Source: Fluviicola sp.
Lineage (GTDB): Bacteria; Bacteroidota; Bacteroidia; Flavobacteriales_D; Crocinitomicaceae
Assembly (NCBI GenBank): GCA_002734065.2
Contig: NVXU02000002.1
Location: 1 to 64,000 of the forward strand
DNA: 64,000 nucleotides
Reading direction: 5' to 3'
Positions 1-10,534 of this stretch are shown here, in pieces. The notes under the pieces are model-generated. The model had not been told where the DNA came from and searched no databases. It saw only the letters and a program-made list of their open reading frames with translations. The stretch's first letter is position 1. Each line of letters begins with the position of its first letter. The position numbers were made by a program, and so were the translations under genes.

Positions 1-530
<530 letters not shown>

Positions 531-690
531 ATAAAACTTTGAATTCTGTTGAGGCTCATTCAATTTAATTTAATCTTTACGCTGTTTCCTTATTTCTCAA
601 TATCTCAAAGAACTTTTATGTCACAATTAATTAAACCAATAACTAACCGAAATCTCTACTTAAAACCTCAACTCGTTCGTTAAGGGACCG

Positions 691-720
691 CAAAGATACA
701 TGCAATTTTTATATTAACAA
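691..720 (-). promoter_or_regulatory. rRNA promoter, TTG-N19-TATCTTTG
   Basis: Minus strand TTGttaatataaaaattgcatgTATCTTTG; matches the Bacteroidetes primary sigma consensus TTG-N19-21-TAnnTTTG. Confidence 0.75.
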
Positions 721-792
721 GCTTTTATGAAAAACTTTTTAAAATAAACTAAAACCGCAAAATCAAAACCACTTAGCGCTCTAAGCGGGGGG

Positions 793-822
793 CAAAGATA
801 GACACTCTTTTATAAACAACAA
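793..822 (-). promoter_or_regulatory. second rRNA promoter, TTG-N19-TATCTTTG
   Basis: Minus strand TTGttgtttataaaagagtgtcTATCTTTG upstream of the first promoter. Confidence 0.7.
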
Positions 823-893
823 TAAAATTTATTGAAAAAAATGAAAAAAAATTACAGTCATACTTAAGCAACTGGAAAACAAGAGCTGAGAAA

Positions 894-932
894 CGAAAAA
901 AAGCCACCCTAATTAGGAGTGACTTCATTTTC
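894..932 (-). terminator. Rho-independent-like terminator of the small ORF at 960-1181
   Basis: Minus strand GTCACTCCTAATTAGGGTGGC stem followed by a T run. Confidence 0.5.
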
Positions 933-959
933 TTTTAAAATTTGCTCAATAAATGAACC

Positions 960-1181
960 TTATTTTTTCTTTTTCTTCTTGGCTTTTACTTTATCAAGCC
1001 ATTTATCACTTTTCATTTCTCCAAGAACATTTACTTTCTTCATGCGAGAATAATCTTCTGCAGCAAGTTGCATTTGCTCCTTTGTGTCTCTTCTTATTAA
1101 AACACTTCCACTTCCAAGGTTTTTAACCTCTATATAGAAACCATCTTTTAATCTTGCTGGCTTTGTCGCTGGTCTTCCCAT
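960..1181 (-). CDS. small basic conserved hypothetical protein (Lys-rich C-terminus)
   Basis: 73 aa ORF, MGRPATKPARLKDGFYIEVKNLGSGSVLIRRDTKEQ...; own terminator-like structure. Confidence 0.7.
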   Translation of the reverse strand: MGRPATKPARLKDGFYIEVKNLGSGSVLIRRDTKEQMQLAAEDYSRMKKVNVLGEMKSDKWLDKVKAKKKKKK

Positions 1182-1271
1182 TCGATAATTGTATTATTTG
1201 TTTATTAAAATCGTTTGAATATACAAAAGATTGACGCAATTCAAACTAAATTTGCTTTTTTTATGATTTCT

Positions 1272-1907
1272 TTAACGTTGAATTGAATACCTTATTTCAT
1301 TTTCGACAGAAATAAGCTTCATTCTCCCGAGAACAATCAATTCTGATAGTGCCAAATCCAAACGATTATTTTTGAAATTAGACACCTTATATATATAAGA
1401 CAAACTTATGTGCTCTTTTTCTTTCGACAAATGCATGATTTCATTGTGCTCCTCCCCTTCTTTGATGAGATTTTTCTCCTTTTCAAGCTTCCATGCTTTT
1501 GTGATAATTTTATTGGCAGGGAATAATGAAGAATCTACTCGCAAAAAATAAGCGGTCGAATTGTTTATTTTAATGGAGTTCTTTTTCTCCGAAGGATCAA
1601 CCTCAACAAGAAGTAGAAAATGCCTGCCCAAAGTTATTGCTGTCAGGGAGAAAGAAATAATTCCATTGGTGAAATCTTCTACTATATAATCTATGCTTTT
1701 GGAACTTGCTTCAGGGTCAACGCCTATGGTTTTGCCATTCTTCTTGACGCCAATTAATAAACTGCCTCCGCTTGAGTTTGCAAATGCTGAAATAATTTTT
1801 GCTACTTCAACTTCATTCTCCGCGCTTTCTAAAAAATGAAAATGCTGATCGCAACCTTGCTTTATTTTCTCTTCAATAGTACGACTTATCTGCTCCAAAT
1901 CTCCCAT
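1272..1907 (-). CDS. AlbA_2/Schlafen-type ATP-binding domain protein
   Basis: E-S-x-E-x-E-V-A-K-I-I-S-A-F-A-N-S-S-G-G-S-L-L-I-G-V motif typical of AlbA_2 domains. Confidence 0.8.
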   Translation of the reverse strand: MGDLEQISRTIEEKIKQGCDQHFHFLESAENEVEVAKIISAFANSSGGSLLIGVKKNGKTIGVDPEASSKSIDYIVEDFTNGIISFSLTAITLGRHFLLLVEVDPSEKKNSIKINNSTAYFLRVDSSLFPANKIITKAWKLEKEKNLIKEGEEHNEIMHLSKEKEHISLSYIYKVSNFKNNRLDLALSELIVLGRMKLISVENEIRYSIQR

Positions 1908-2611
1908 GATTTTAAGGCTTGATGTTTCAACATTGATTCTCCATTCAATATCATTGCTCCACTTTCTTCTGCCTTTTGGAGAAATTTCGTTTTTGCAGGA
2001 TTGTAGATTAAATCAATGACCAAATGATTTTCGCTAAGACTTGAAAACGGCAAATCGATACAGTCGTCAATGCTTGGAGAAGTGCCAATAGGTGTGCAAT
2101 TGACTATTAATTTGCATGAACGAATCATTTGTTCGTTGACTTCTTTATAAGAGAATTGATTCTTCCCTTTTGGCGTTCTGGAAATAAAAATGACCGTCAC
2201 TCCTAACTTTTTCAGAACGTATTCTACCGCTTTTGAAGCGCCTCCAGTTCCAAAAATTATCGCCCGTTCGTGCTGATTAGTCATGAAGGGTTTGATGGAT
2301 TGGTGAAAACCATAAGCATCGGTGTTGTGACCAATAGTTTGTCCGTTCTTAAAGCTGACAACATTTACGGCGCCAATTTCTTTTGCCACATTGTCAATTT
2401 CGTCAAGAAAAGGAAAAACATCCTCTTTATAAGGTATGGTGACGTTTAATCCTGAGAAATTCTCTTGAAAAACATCCTTAATTGAAGAAATTGATTCAAT
2501 TTCAACATTTTCGTAGGATGCATCGATTTTATTCTCTAAGAAATAGCTTGTGAAGAATGCTTTTGAGAAAGAATGTCCAAGAGACTTGCCGATGAGTCCG
2601 AATTTCTTCAT
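1886..2611 (-). CDS. aroE: shikimate dehydrogenase
   Basis: FGLIGKSLGHSFSKAFF, NVTIPYKEDV, GAVNVV, GHNTDAYGF, FGTGGASKAV motifs. Confidence 0.95.
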   Translation of the reverse strand: MKKFGLIGKSLGHSFSKAFFTSYFLENKIDASYENVEIESISSIKDVFQENFSGLNVTIPYKEDVFPFLDEIDNVAKEIGAVNVVSFKNGQTIGHNTDAYGFHQSIKPFMTNQHERAIIFGTGGASKAVEYVLKKLGVTVIFISRTPKGKNQFSYKEVNEQMIRSCKLIVNCTPIGTSPSIDDCIDLPFSSLSENHLVIDLIYNPAKTKFLQKAEESGAMILNGESMLKHQALKSWEIWSR

Positions 2612-3552
2612 GATTCGGTATTCTCCGTTTTTTCTTCTTTTGGCGCAAACCTTTCCAGGATGAAAATCACCAAAAAACCGACGAATAAAAACAGAACAGA
2701 CATGGCAATTTGAGCATCTCCATCAAAGGAAGACGGCAAAACATTTTCTTGAATGAACGGGACACTTTCTCCATGAGAATTAATCCTGAATTCTTTGGTC
2801 AATTTCCACGGCCACACTTTATTTAATGAACCTATCATAAAGCCTGTGAGAATGGCAATTGTGATTTCTTTGAATCGTGTAAAAAGATACTTTAAAACCT
2901 TTGCAAAGGTCAGCAGCCCAATTGCACAGCCGAGTGCAAAGAGGCCTATGATTATGAAGTCTCTGTCTGAAATTGCTCCCAGAACCTTGTCATAGCTCCC
3001 CAGTAACAGTAAAATAAATGCTCCTGAAACGCCTGGCAAAATCATGGCGCAAATTGCAATTGCTCCACTTAATACAACGTACCAATTCGCATCGATTGAA
3101 GCCACTGATTGAAGAGTAGTAATGTAAAAAGCAACTGCTGCACCTATAATTAATGCGCCAATAACTGAAGGATTCCACTTTGTAATTGTTTTGCCGATTA
3201 GCCAAATACTGGCAATAATAAGTCCGAAGAAAAAGCTCCAAATAAGCACTGGATGTGCTGTAAGTAAATAACTAACGATTTTCGCAAGACTGACAATACT
3301 GATGGCTATTCCTGCGAATAGAAAGACGAAAAAGGTGCCATTGATGTGTTTCCAAACGGCTTTGAACCCTTCTTTTTTCCATAATTTTAGTGCGCCAAGA
3401 TTAATCTTGTTGATGCTGTCAATTAATTCTTCATAAATTCCCGAAATAAAAGCAATTGTTCCTCCTGAAACGCCCGGAACGACATCTGCTGCTCCCATTG
3501 CAATTCCCTTTAAGGTAAGTAGTCCTAATTGTAATGTTGATCTTTTTGCCAT
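2608..3552 (-). CDS. DUF368 membrane protein (polyprenyl-phosphate transporter family)
   Basis: GIAMGAADVVPGVSGGTIAFISGIYEELI and MILPGVSGAFILLLLGSYD internal repeat. Confidence 0.9.
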   Translation of the reverse strand: MAKRSTLQLGLLTLKGIAMGAADVVPGVSGGTIAFISGIYEELIDSINKINLGALKLWKKEGFKAVWKHINGTFFVFLFAGIAISIVSLAKIVSYLLTAHPVLIWSFFFGLIIASIWLIGKTITKWNPSVIGALIIGAAVAFYITTLQSVASIDANWYVVLSGAIAICAMILPGVSGAFILLLLGSYDKVLGAISDRDFIIIGLFALGCAIGLLTFAKVLKYLFTRFKEITIAILTGFMIGSLNKVWPWKLTKEFRINSHGESVPFIQENVLPSSFDGDAQIAMSVLFLFVGFLVIFILERFAPKEEKTENTES

Positions 3553-3869
3553 TAATATTTTTCTAAATTAGGGTCAATTTGTTCTATCCAAGCCATGATG
3601 CCCCCTTCTAAAATGAAGGTGTCTTTAAAATTCATTTCTGTTTCGAGGAAATTAGCAATTGCTTCTGCTCGCTTACCTGTCTTGCACATCACCACAATAC
3701 TGCGTTCTTTCGGCAACTCATCTAAGCGAGCACTTATTTCTGCCATGGGAATGTGAATCGCATCGATGCTACAAATGTCGTGTTCATAGCATTCTCTAAC
3801 ATCAAGAATAGAGATATTTTCTCCATTTGAAATTCTTGATTCAGTGTCTTTTGGACTAATTAATTGCAT
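3552..3869 (-). CDS. rhodanese-like domain protein
   Basis: ILDVRECYEHDICSIDAIHIPM and catalytic loop VVMCKTGKRA. Confidence 0.9.
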   Translation of the reverse strand: MQLISPKDTESRISNGENISILDVRECYEHDICSIDAIHIPMAEISARLDELPKERSIVVMCKTGKRAEAIANFLETEMNFKDTFILEGGIMAWIEQIDPNLEKY

Positions 3870-3907
3870 TCTCCTTATTTTATTGATGCGAAGATATAAA
3901 AATAGTA

Positions 3908-4384
3908 TTACTTCACTTTGACAGAAACAATCATCACGAAGTTGGCGACAAGCTCATTATTTGCGTCAATTGCAACAACATCAATCGACTGATTAACTCT
4001 TTCTTTAGTCGCATAAGAATTAAGAATTGCCTCTCGAATTAATTCTCCTTGGTCAATTTTAAAAATCACATCCGACTCTGCTCGTTTGATAAATTCGCCT
4101 TTAATTCCCTTGAAAGCAAATGAAACTTTGTGTCCCATTGTTTCGGAGAAGTAGAATACGTGCAATCCTGCCGCTACATCTGCTCCCACTGCCAAAGCTC
4201 CGAAATACATCGAATTTAGATGGTTCTTTGTTCGTCTTCGTAGCTTAATTTTCACTCTACTTTCTTTCTCATTGAGAAGAAGTAACTTGGGTTTAACAAA
4301 GCCAATAATTGGTATTTTAAAAACGCTCAGCAACCATAATTTTCGTTGCATTTGCTTTAAGGTGATTTCTTTAGTCTTCTCCAT
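3908..4384 (-). CDS. DUF4442/hotdog-fold thioesterase-like protein
   Basis: KIKLRRRTKNHLNSMYFGALAVGADVAAGLH, typical of DUF4442. Confidence 0.75.
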   Translation of the reverse strand: MEKTKEITLKQMQRKLWLLSVFKIPIIGFVKPKLLLLNEKESRVKIKLRRRTKNHLNSMYFGALAVGADVAAGLHVFYFSETMGHKVSFAFKGIKGEFIKRAESDVIFKIDQGELIREAILNSYATKERVNQSIDVVAIDANNELVANFVMIVSVKVK

Positions 4385-5342
4385 ATTCTTTCTTTAATTC
4401 TGCCATAATTTCACTGATAGGACGAATCGATTTCACATGCTCAATCGAAGGACCTGCACACCAAACGGTTTTGTAGGTCGAACTAAACGCAGCTTTTTGT
4501 AAACTTTTCATTCCTTTGAAAAATGTAAATGCTTTGAACCACTTTTTCAATCGTTTATTCTTACTCAAAAAACGTTCTAACCAGTTTTGCTTTGTTCCTA
4601 TTTGCTGAACATACTCTGTATTAATAACGGTGCATGGGGACCCGGATAGTTTGGTGGTCATCACGATGTCTTTTGCCGAATAATCAACGCAGGCTTGCTT
4701 GTATTCTTGAGAGACTCCTGCTTCATCGGAGGCTATAAAAATGCTTCCCATTGAGATTCCGTCCGCTCCATAATCAATCATTTCTCGAATTTCGTATCCG
4801 TTACCAACTCCCCCAGCAGAAATCACTGGTATTTTGCATTCTTTCTTGAGAAGAGGAATCAATTCTTTGAAAGATAGCGGTCCTGCGTGACCTCCAGCCT
4901 CTTTATTCACAGCAATAATTGCATCTGCACCTAAAGTTTCCACTTTTTTGGCATATTCAACATTAACGACATCGCAGAAAACTTTCACCCCTGCTTGATG
5001 TGCCATTTTTATCGTTTCTTTCGGAGAACCTAAGGATGTTATCAAAAAATCAACCTTCTCTTCGCAACAAACTTGCAACTGTTCTTTGTACAGAAAGTTT
5101 GATTTATTGACGATTAAATTAATCCCAAAAGGTCCCTTTATTTCTTCTTTTATTTCTCTAATGGCCGTTCTTAATTCTTCAACTGTCCTATAATTTAATG
5201 CTGGAATTGCACCTGTAGCACCCGATTTAATGGAAGCAACAATCATTTCTTTGTTAGAAACCAAAAACATGGGAGCAACAATAACTGGGAAATCAATACT
5301 GAGCATTTTGCTTAACGCAACTTCTTTTGCAGGAATTTTCAT
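4371..5342 (-). CDS. nitronate monooxygenase/2-nitropropane dioxygenase-like FMN protein
   Basis: NKEAGGHAGPLSF, PVISAGGVGNGYEIREMIDYGADGISMGSIF motifs. Confidence 0.88.
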   Translation of the reverse strand: MKIPAKEVALSKMLSIDFPVIVAPMFLVSNKEMIVASIKSGATGAIPALNYRTVEELRTAIREIKEEIKGPFGINLIVNKSNFLYKEQLQVCCEEKVDFLITSLGSPKETIKMAHQAGVKVFCDVVNVEYAKKVETLGADAIIAVNKEAGGHAGPLSFKELIPLLKKECKIPVISAGGVGNGYEIREMIDYGADGISMGSIFIASDEAGVSQEYKQACVDYSAKDIVMTTKLSGSPCTVINTEYVQQIGTKQNWLERFLSKNKRLKKWFKAFTFFKGMKSLQKAAFSSTYKTVWCAGPSIEHVKSIRPISEIMAELKKEYGED

Positions 5343-5483
5343 AGTACGAAGATAATAAAATTGACGCGCTCGTTCCTCGCTGTTTGAGTTTTCGATTCGC
5401 TAACGCTGTTCGAGTGTTCGACTGAAGTTGTTTGTAGGTTAGAGCCTCTTGCTCGAGACTCCCAACTCAGTTCTCAATTTTAC

Positions 5484-5491
5484 TATCTTTG
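5484..5491 (+). promoter_or_regulatory. -7 box TATCTTTG of menA, 4 nt before the ATG (leaderless candidate)
   Basis: TATCTTTG at 5484-5491; ATG at 5496. Confidence 0.5.
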
Positions 5492-5495
5492 TTCC

Positions 5496-6398
5496 ATGTC
5501 AAAAACAAGTGCTTGGATCAGTGCAATGCGATTGCGAACCTTACCTCTCTCTCTTTCTGGGATAATTTTAGGTTCTTCCGTGGCGCACTACAATGGTTAT
5601 TGGAACACGCTTATTTTTGTTTTTGCTTTAATTACCACCATCCTTTTTCAAGTGCTTTCCAATTTTGCCAATGATTTAGGAGATGGAATAAAAGGCACTG
5701 ACAATGAAGACCGTATCGGTCCAAAAAGAGCGGTGCAATCAGGAATAATATCTTCAAAAGAAATGAAAATTGCCGTAATTATAACGGCTGTGTTGTCTTT
5801 TGCTTCTGCTGGAATGCTCATCTTTTTGGCAGCGCAGAATATGAGTTCTGCAACGCTTTGGTTTTATGTCGGATTGACGATTGCAAGTGTTCTCGCAGCA
5901 ATAACTTACACCGTTGGCAAAAAAGCCTATGGTTATCACGGATTGGGTGACTTAATGGTTCTCTTTTTCTTCGGAGGAGTTAGTGTTTTAGGAGTTTATT
6001 CTCTCTATGCTCCTCACTTTCTGATGGAAAATATTTTACTTTCCGTTTTTGTTGGATTGATGAGCGTTGCCGTCTTGAATCTGAATAATATGCGTGACTT
6101 TGCCAGTGATTCAAAGGCAAATAAGAACACACTTGTTGTGAAAATGGGTCCGAATTCTGCTAAAATATATCATGCGCTCCTCGTTATCATCGCACTAAGC
6201 GCATTGGCTATTTTTATTCAGAAAGTAGAAAAACCACTGCTCAATTTGGCCTTGCTCCCATGCATTCTTCTGCTTATTCACTTGAGAAAAGTCATGTCAA
6301 CGAAGAATGCAAAAGATTTTGACCCAGAATTAAAGAAAGTTGCACTGACAACCTTTGCGCTCTCATTATTTACTGCAATTGGACTGTTTTTACTATGA
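5496..6398 (+). CDS. menA: 1,4-dihydroxy-2-naphthoate polyprenyltransferase
   Basis: UbiA fold: NDLGDGIKGTDNEDRIGPKRAVQSG, NNMRDFASDSKANKNTLVVKMG; followed by menC. Confidence 0.93.
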   Translation: MSKTSAWISAMRLRTLPLSLSGIILGSSVAHYNGYWNTLIFVFALITTILFQVLSNFANDLGDGIKGTDNEDRIGPKRAVQSGIISSKEMKIAVIITAVLSFASAGMLIFLAAQNMSSATLWFYVGLTIASVLAAITYTVGKKAYGYHGLGDLMVLFFFGGVSVLGVYSLYAPHFLMENILLSVFVGLMSVAVLNLNNMRDFASDSKANKNTLVVKMGPNSAKIYHALLVIIALSALAIFIQKVEKPLLNLALLPCILLLIHLRKVMSTKNAKDFDPELKKVALTTFALSLFTAIGLFLL

Positions 6399-7402
6399 TG
6401 AAATCAAAATTCCATAAAAAAACCTTCCATTTTAAACTTCCGAGCGGGACAAGCAGAGGAATTCTCACAGAAAAACATGCATGGTTCATCGAAATTTGGG
6501 AAGAAAGCAATCCTTCAATAGTCGGAACGGGAGAATGCAGCATCATTCCAGGATTATCGCCAGATTTTGAAAATTTTGAGTCTTACGAAGAACAACTCAG
6601 CAAAGTTTGCGAAAATTTGCAAATTGATTTAGAAAATTGGCCGTCGATAAAATTTGGAGTAGAATGTGCCCTTCTCGACTTAAAAAACGGAGGAAAAGGA
6701 GTCGTTTTTGACAATTCATTCTCTCGTGGTGAACGAAAATTAGCCATCAATGGATTAATTTGGATGGGCGATAAAGAGTTTATGCAGTCGCAAATTCAGG
6801 AGAAAATAGACGCAGGATTCACTACGATTAAAATGAAAATCGGATCCATTGATTTTGAAACGGAACTAAAATTATTGCAATCTATTCGTGCAGAATTCTC
6901 CAGTGACCAAATAACACTAAGAGTGGACGCAAATGGCGCTTTTTCTGTCGATGAAGCACTTGAGAAGTTGCGAAAATTGGCAAAATTCGGTATTCACTCC
7001 ATTGAGCAACCAATAAAAGCTGGACAATATGAAGAAATGCGAAATTTGTGCGTCAATTCTCCCGTAAAAATCGCTTTGGATGAAGAATTAATTGGAGTCA
7101 ATCAATTAGAGAAGAAAAAAGAACTGCTCGACCTTATTCAACCTGATTTTATCATTCTTAAGCCAAGTTTACACGGCGGAATTTCTGGTTGTAAAGAGTG
7201 GATTTCTCTTGCGGAAGAAAGAAAAATTAACTGGTGGATAACCTCTGCTTTAGAATCGAACATAGGACTGAGTGCTATATGCCAATTTGTTGGAGAATAT
7301 AAAAACAGGCTTCCACAAGGCTTGGGAACAGGTTCTCTCTATACCGATAATATTCCTAGTAATTTAATCGTCAAGGAAGGTCAAATTTACTTATCATTGT
7401 AA
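6395..7402 (+). CDS. menC: o-succinylbenzoate synthase
   Basis: Enolase superfamily: TIKMKIGSIDFETEL, LRVDANGAF, SIEQPI, ALDEELIG, LKPSLHGG; overlaps menA stop. Confidence 0.92.
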   Translation: MMKSKFHKKTFHFKLPSGTSRGILTEKHAWFIEIWEESNPSIVGTGECSIIPGLSPDFENFESYEEQLSKVCENLQIDLENWPSIKFGVECALLDLKNGGKGVVFDNSFSRGERKLAINGLIWMGDKEFMQSQIQEKIDAGFTTIKMKIGSIDFETELKLLQSIRAEFSSDQITLRVDANGAFSVDEALEKLRKLAKFGIHSIEQPIKAGQYEEMRNLCVNSPVKIALDEELIGVNQLEKKKELLDLIQPDFIILKPSLHGGISGCKEWISLAEERKINWWITSALESNIGLSAICQFVGEYKNRLPQGLGTGSLYTDNIPSNLIVKEGQIYLSL

Positions 7403-7406
7403 ACGA

Positions 7407-9011
7407 ATGAAAACCCAATTTTTCAAATCTAATCCTTTAAGTGACTCTCTTCTTATTAAGAATAAAGAAACACTCATCCCTATCCTTGTCTTCTTTTTTG
7501 GAATTTGGTACTTCTGTCTTCGAATATTGGGCACAGGTTTAGAATTTATCCCGGGAGATTTAGGTGATTCAAGGTTTATCAACTTTCTTTTAGAACATGG
7601 ACATCAATGGTTACATGGCAACGTTAACAACTTCTGGGATGCCAACTTTATGCATCCATTTAAGAATACAATCGCCATTTCTGACAACATGTTGGGCACC
7701 ATGCCCATATATTCTTTGTTTAGGTCTTTTGGAATCTCCGTTGAAACTTCTTACCAATTATGGTGGATTGTTATTTGTTCATTGAACTTCTGGTCAGCTT
7801 TTTTTGTTGTGAAAAAATGGTTTAATCGATGGGATATTGCCATTATCGTTGCATGGGTCTTTGCTTTTACCATTTTCAATATGGGGCAGCTTAACTACAT
7901 GCAAATGATGATACGATTTATGGTGCCAATTGCCTTTTACGCTGCTACTAAAATGATAGAAACCAAAGAAATGAAGTATTTCATTCTTTACTCGTTCGCG
8001 CTGATATTTCAATTCTATTCTGTCATATATACAGGTTTATTTCTTTTATATTTCAGTGTTTTCTACATCTTTATTTTTGCAATCGTTAAGAAAGAGTACT
8101 TCTTTTTTACGTATTTATTCCGTAAAAAGAATCTCCTTAAAACCGCTTTAACGATAACTCTATCCGTTATATTAATGCTGTTAATCATTGTCCCCTATCT
8201 AAATATCGCAGAAATTATTGGCTACAAAACATACCCTGAAGTACAAGCTATGTTGCCGACATGGAAATCATACTTATTTCCAAATGAAACAACCTACTCG
8301 TGGACTTATCTCAATCGTAATTTTCAACCGAGTGATATTTATTGGTTGCACTATAACTTTATGGGAATTCTCCATCTATTGACACTCGTTTCTCTCCCAT
8401 TTCTCTGGGTATATTGGAAAATAAAAAAAATCAGGCCTTCCAGGTTAATCATTGCTTTAAGCATTACTGTCTTTATTATTTTTCTATTCTATTTCAAATT
8501 TGACAATGGTTTCTCTTTGTACGAATTTGTTTTCAAGCTGCCCGGAATGAATAGTATTCGTGTGATGAATCGCTTTATTCACGTCACTATTTTCATGTTA
8601 CTCATTCTATTTGCCCTCTTTTTATTGAAGATTCCTAAAAAATGGACGCCTTTTATCTTTCTACTTGCCGTTTTTGATAATTCTTTCACAACGGAGAATT
8701 TAATTCGCCAAGATAAATTAGTTGTTGAGTCACGTAGAGTTGAGACAATTCAACTCGTCAAAAATAATCGTTCAAAGAGTGACCTTTCTTTTGCTATTAT
8801 TAATCCCAACGAACCTCCATTTATGACGCATATTGATGCCATGTTTACAGCTCTGGAGTTAAAATTCCCAACATTGAATGGCTATTCAAGTCATGGTCCG
8901 GTAAATCACAGTGTCTTTTTCCAACAAGACAATATGGAAGGTTTAGAGAAATGGCTGGATTATAATACTATCAAGAAGGAAGATGTTTTAATCCTTGAAC
9001 GAAGACAATAG
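7407..9011 (+). CDS. polytopic membrane protein, possibly GT-C-fold glycosyltransferase-like
   Basis: Many predicted TM segments; early PGDLGDSRF acidic motif after TM1 as in GT-C-like enzymes. Confidence 0.6.
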   Translation: MKTQFFKSNPLSDSLLIKNKETLIPILVFFFGIWYFCLRILGTGLEFIPGDLGDSRFINFLLEHGHQWLHGNVNNFWDANFMHPFKNTIAISDNMLGTMPIYSLFRSFGISVETSYQLWWIVICSLNFWSAFFVVKKWFNRWDIAIIVAWVFAFTIFNMGQLNYMQMMIRFMVPIAFYAATKMIETKEMKYFILYSFALIFQFYSVIYTGLFLLYFSVFYIFIFAIVKKEYFFFTYLFRKKNLLKTALTITLSVILMLLIIVPYLNIAEIIGYKTYPEVQAMLPTWKSYLFPNETTYSWTYLNRNFQPSDIYWLHYNFMGILHLLTLVSLPFLWVYWKIKKIRPSRLIIALSITVFIIFLFYFKFDNGFSLYEFVFKLPGMNSIRVMNRFIHVTIFMLLILFALFLLKIPKKWTPFIFLLAVFDNSFTTENLIRQDKLVVESRRVETIQLVKNNRSKSDLSFAIINPNEPPFMTHIDAMFTALELKFPTLNGYSSHGPVNHSVFFQQDNMEGLEKWLDYNTIKKEDVLILERRQ

Positions 9012-9030
9012 CGCACTAAAAAGAAAAGAA

Positions 9031-10092
9031 ATGATTTCAGATTTAACCGTCATTGATGCAAGTTCTGTTTTAGCTGGTCCTTCCGTTGCGACTTATTTTG
9101 CAGAGTTAGGTGCACGAGTTATAAAAATCGAGCATCCCAATCATCCTGACGTTACTCGAAGTTGGAAACTGCCAAGTGAAGAAAAGACAAGCTCTGTTTC
9201 TGCTTATTTTTCCAGTATTAATTACAAGAAAGAATACCTTCAATTAGATTTAAAAAACGAAAAAGATCACGCCTCATTTTTGAAGCTGGTTGCAAGCGCG
9301 GATATTTTGGTGACTAATTTCAAAAAGGGAGATGATATCAAGTTAAAAATCGAAGACGAGCATCTTCAGGCTATTAATTCGCGCTTAATTCACGGAAAAA
9401 TAAATGGATACGGTTCCAATAGTGACCGAGTGGCCTACGATTTAATTCTTCAGGCAGAATCAGGTTTCATGTCAATGAATGGAACTCCTGAAAGCGGTCC
9501 AGTGAAAATGCCCATTGCATTTGTAGATGTTTTGGCCGCACATCACTTGAAAGAAGCGATACTTTTGGCGCTTTATCAACGGGAGAAAACTGGCCAAGGA
9601 AAAACACTCAGCGTCTCTTTGTATGATGCAGCAGTGAGTAGCCTTGTTAACCAGGCGTCTAACTATTTAATGGCAAATCATGTGCCTCAGCGCATCGGCT
9701 CTTTGCATCCTAATATTGCACCTTACGGAGAATTATTTTCCACCAAAGATGGAGCAACAATCACATTTGCAATTGGTTCAGATTTGCACTTTAAAAAGCT
9801 TTGCTCCGCTCTAGAAACCAATAGCACAGCATCAGACAGAATGTACAGTGATAATCAATGTCGCATTAAAAACAGAACAAAACTTGCCGAAGTACTGCAA
9901 GAAAAAATTGGGCTATTTAGTTGCGCTGACATTCTCCAGAAGTTACAAAAACTCAACGTTCCTGCTGGAAAAGTGAAAAATTTAGACGAGGTTTTTAGTG
10001 AGAAAGCAGCGCAGGAATTGGTGCTTGAAGAAAGCATTGACGGAGTGGAAACAAAGCGCATTAAATCCGTAATTTTCAAAGAAAATGATTGA
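9031..10092 (+). CDS. CaiB/BaiF family CoA-transferase (class III)
   Basis: VIDASSVLAGPSVATYFAELGARVIKIEHP, YDLILQAESGFMSMNG, PVKMPIAFVD; ATG at 9031 preferred over the TTG at 8995. Confidence 0.9.
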   Translation: MISDLTVIDASSVLAGPSVATYFAELGARVIKIEHPNHPDVTRSWKLPSEEKTSSVSAYFSSINYKKEYLQLDLKNEKDHASFLKLVASADILVTNFKKGDDIKLKIEDEHLQAINSRLIHGKINGYGSNSDRVAYDLILQAESGFMSMNGTPESGPVKMPIAFVDVLAAHHLKEAILLALYQREKTGQGKTLSVSLYDAAVSSLVNQASNYLMANHVPQRIGSLHPNIAPYGELFSTKDGATITFAIGSDLHFKKLCSALETNSTASDRMYSDNQCRIKNRTKLAEVLQEKIGLFSCADILQKLQKLNVPAGKVKNLDEVFSEKAAQELVLEESIDGVETKRIKSVIFKEND

Positions 10093-10528
10093 GGTTAGAG
10101 CACCTAAAACAGAAAACGAATGGAAGGCTTATTATGACTTGCGTTTTGTTGTCTTGCGAGAACCTTGGGGGCAACCTTTAGGAAGTGAACGAGATGAAAG
10201 CGAGGATGCAGCATTTCATTTTGCGCTGTTTGAGAATAATTCCACCTTAGAACTAAAAGGAGCCGGAAGATTGGATAGAAAAGATGCATCCACGTATCAA
10301 GTTCGGTATTTTTGCGTTGCTTCCGACTCTCAAGGCAAGGGCTACGGAAAAATATTAATGAAAGAGATAGAGAACTTCGCGAAGAAAAAAAACGCAAAAA
10401 AAATCATTCTACACGCCAGAGAAAACGCTGTGACTTTCTATAAGAATTTGGGTTATGAAATCATCGAAGAAAGCTACCTTTTGTTTGGTGAAATTCAGCA
10501 CTATTTGATGAGGAAGGGGTTGGGTTAG
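10085..10528 (+). CDS. GNAT family N-acetyltransferase
   Basis: YFCVASDSQGKGYGKILMKEIENFAKKKNAKKIILHARENAVTFYKNLGYE. Confidence 0.88.
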   Translation: MIEVRAPKTENEWKAYYDLRFVVLREPWGQPLGSERDESEDAAFHFALFENNSTLELKGAGRLDRKDASTYQVRYFCVASDSQGKGYGKILMKEIENFAKKKNAKKIILHARENAVTFYKNLGYEIIEESYLLFGEIQHYLMRKGLG

Positions 10529-10534
10529 AGAGTT

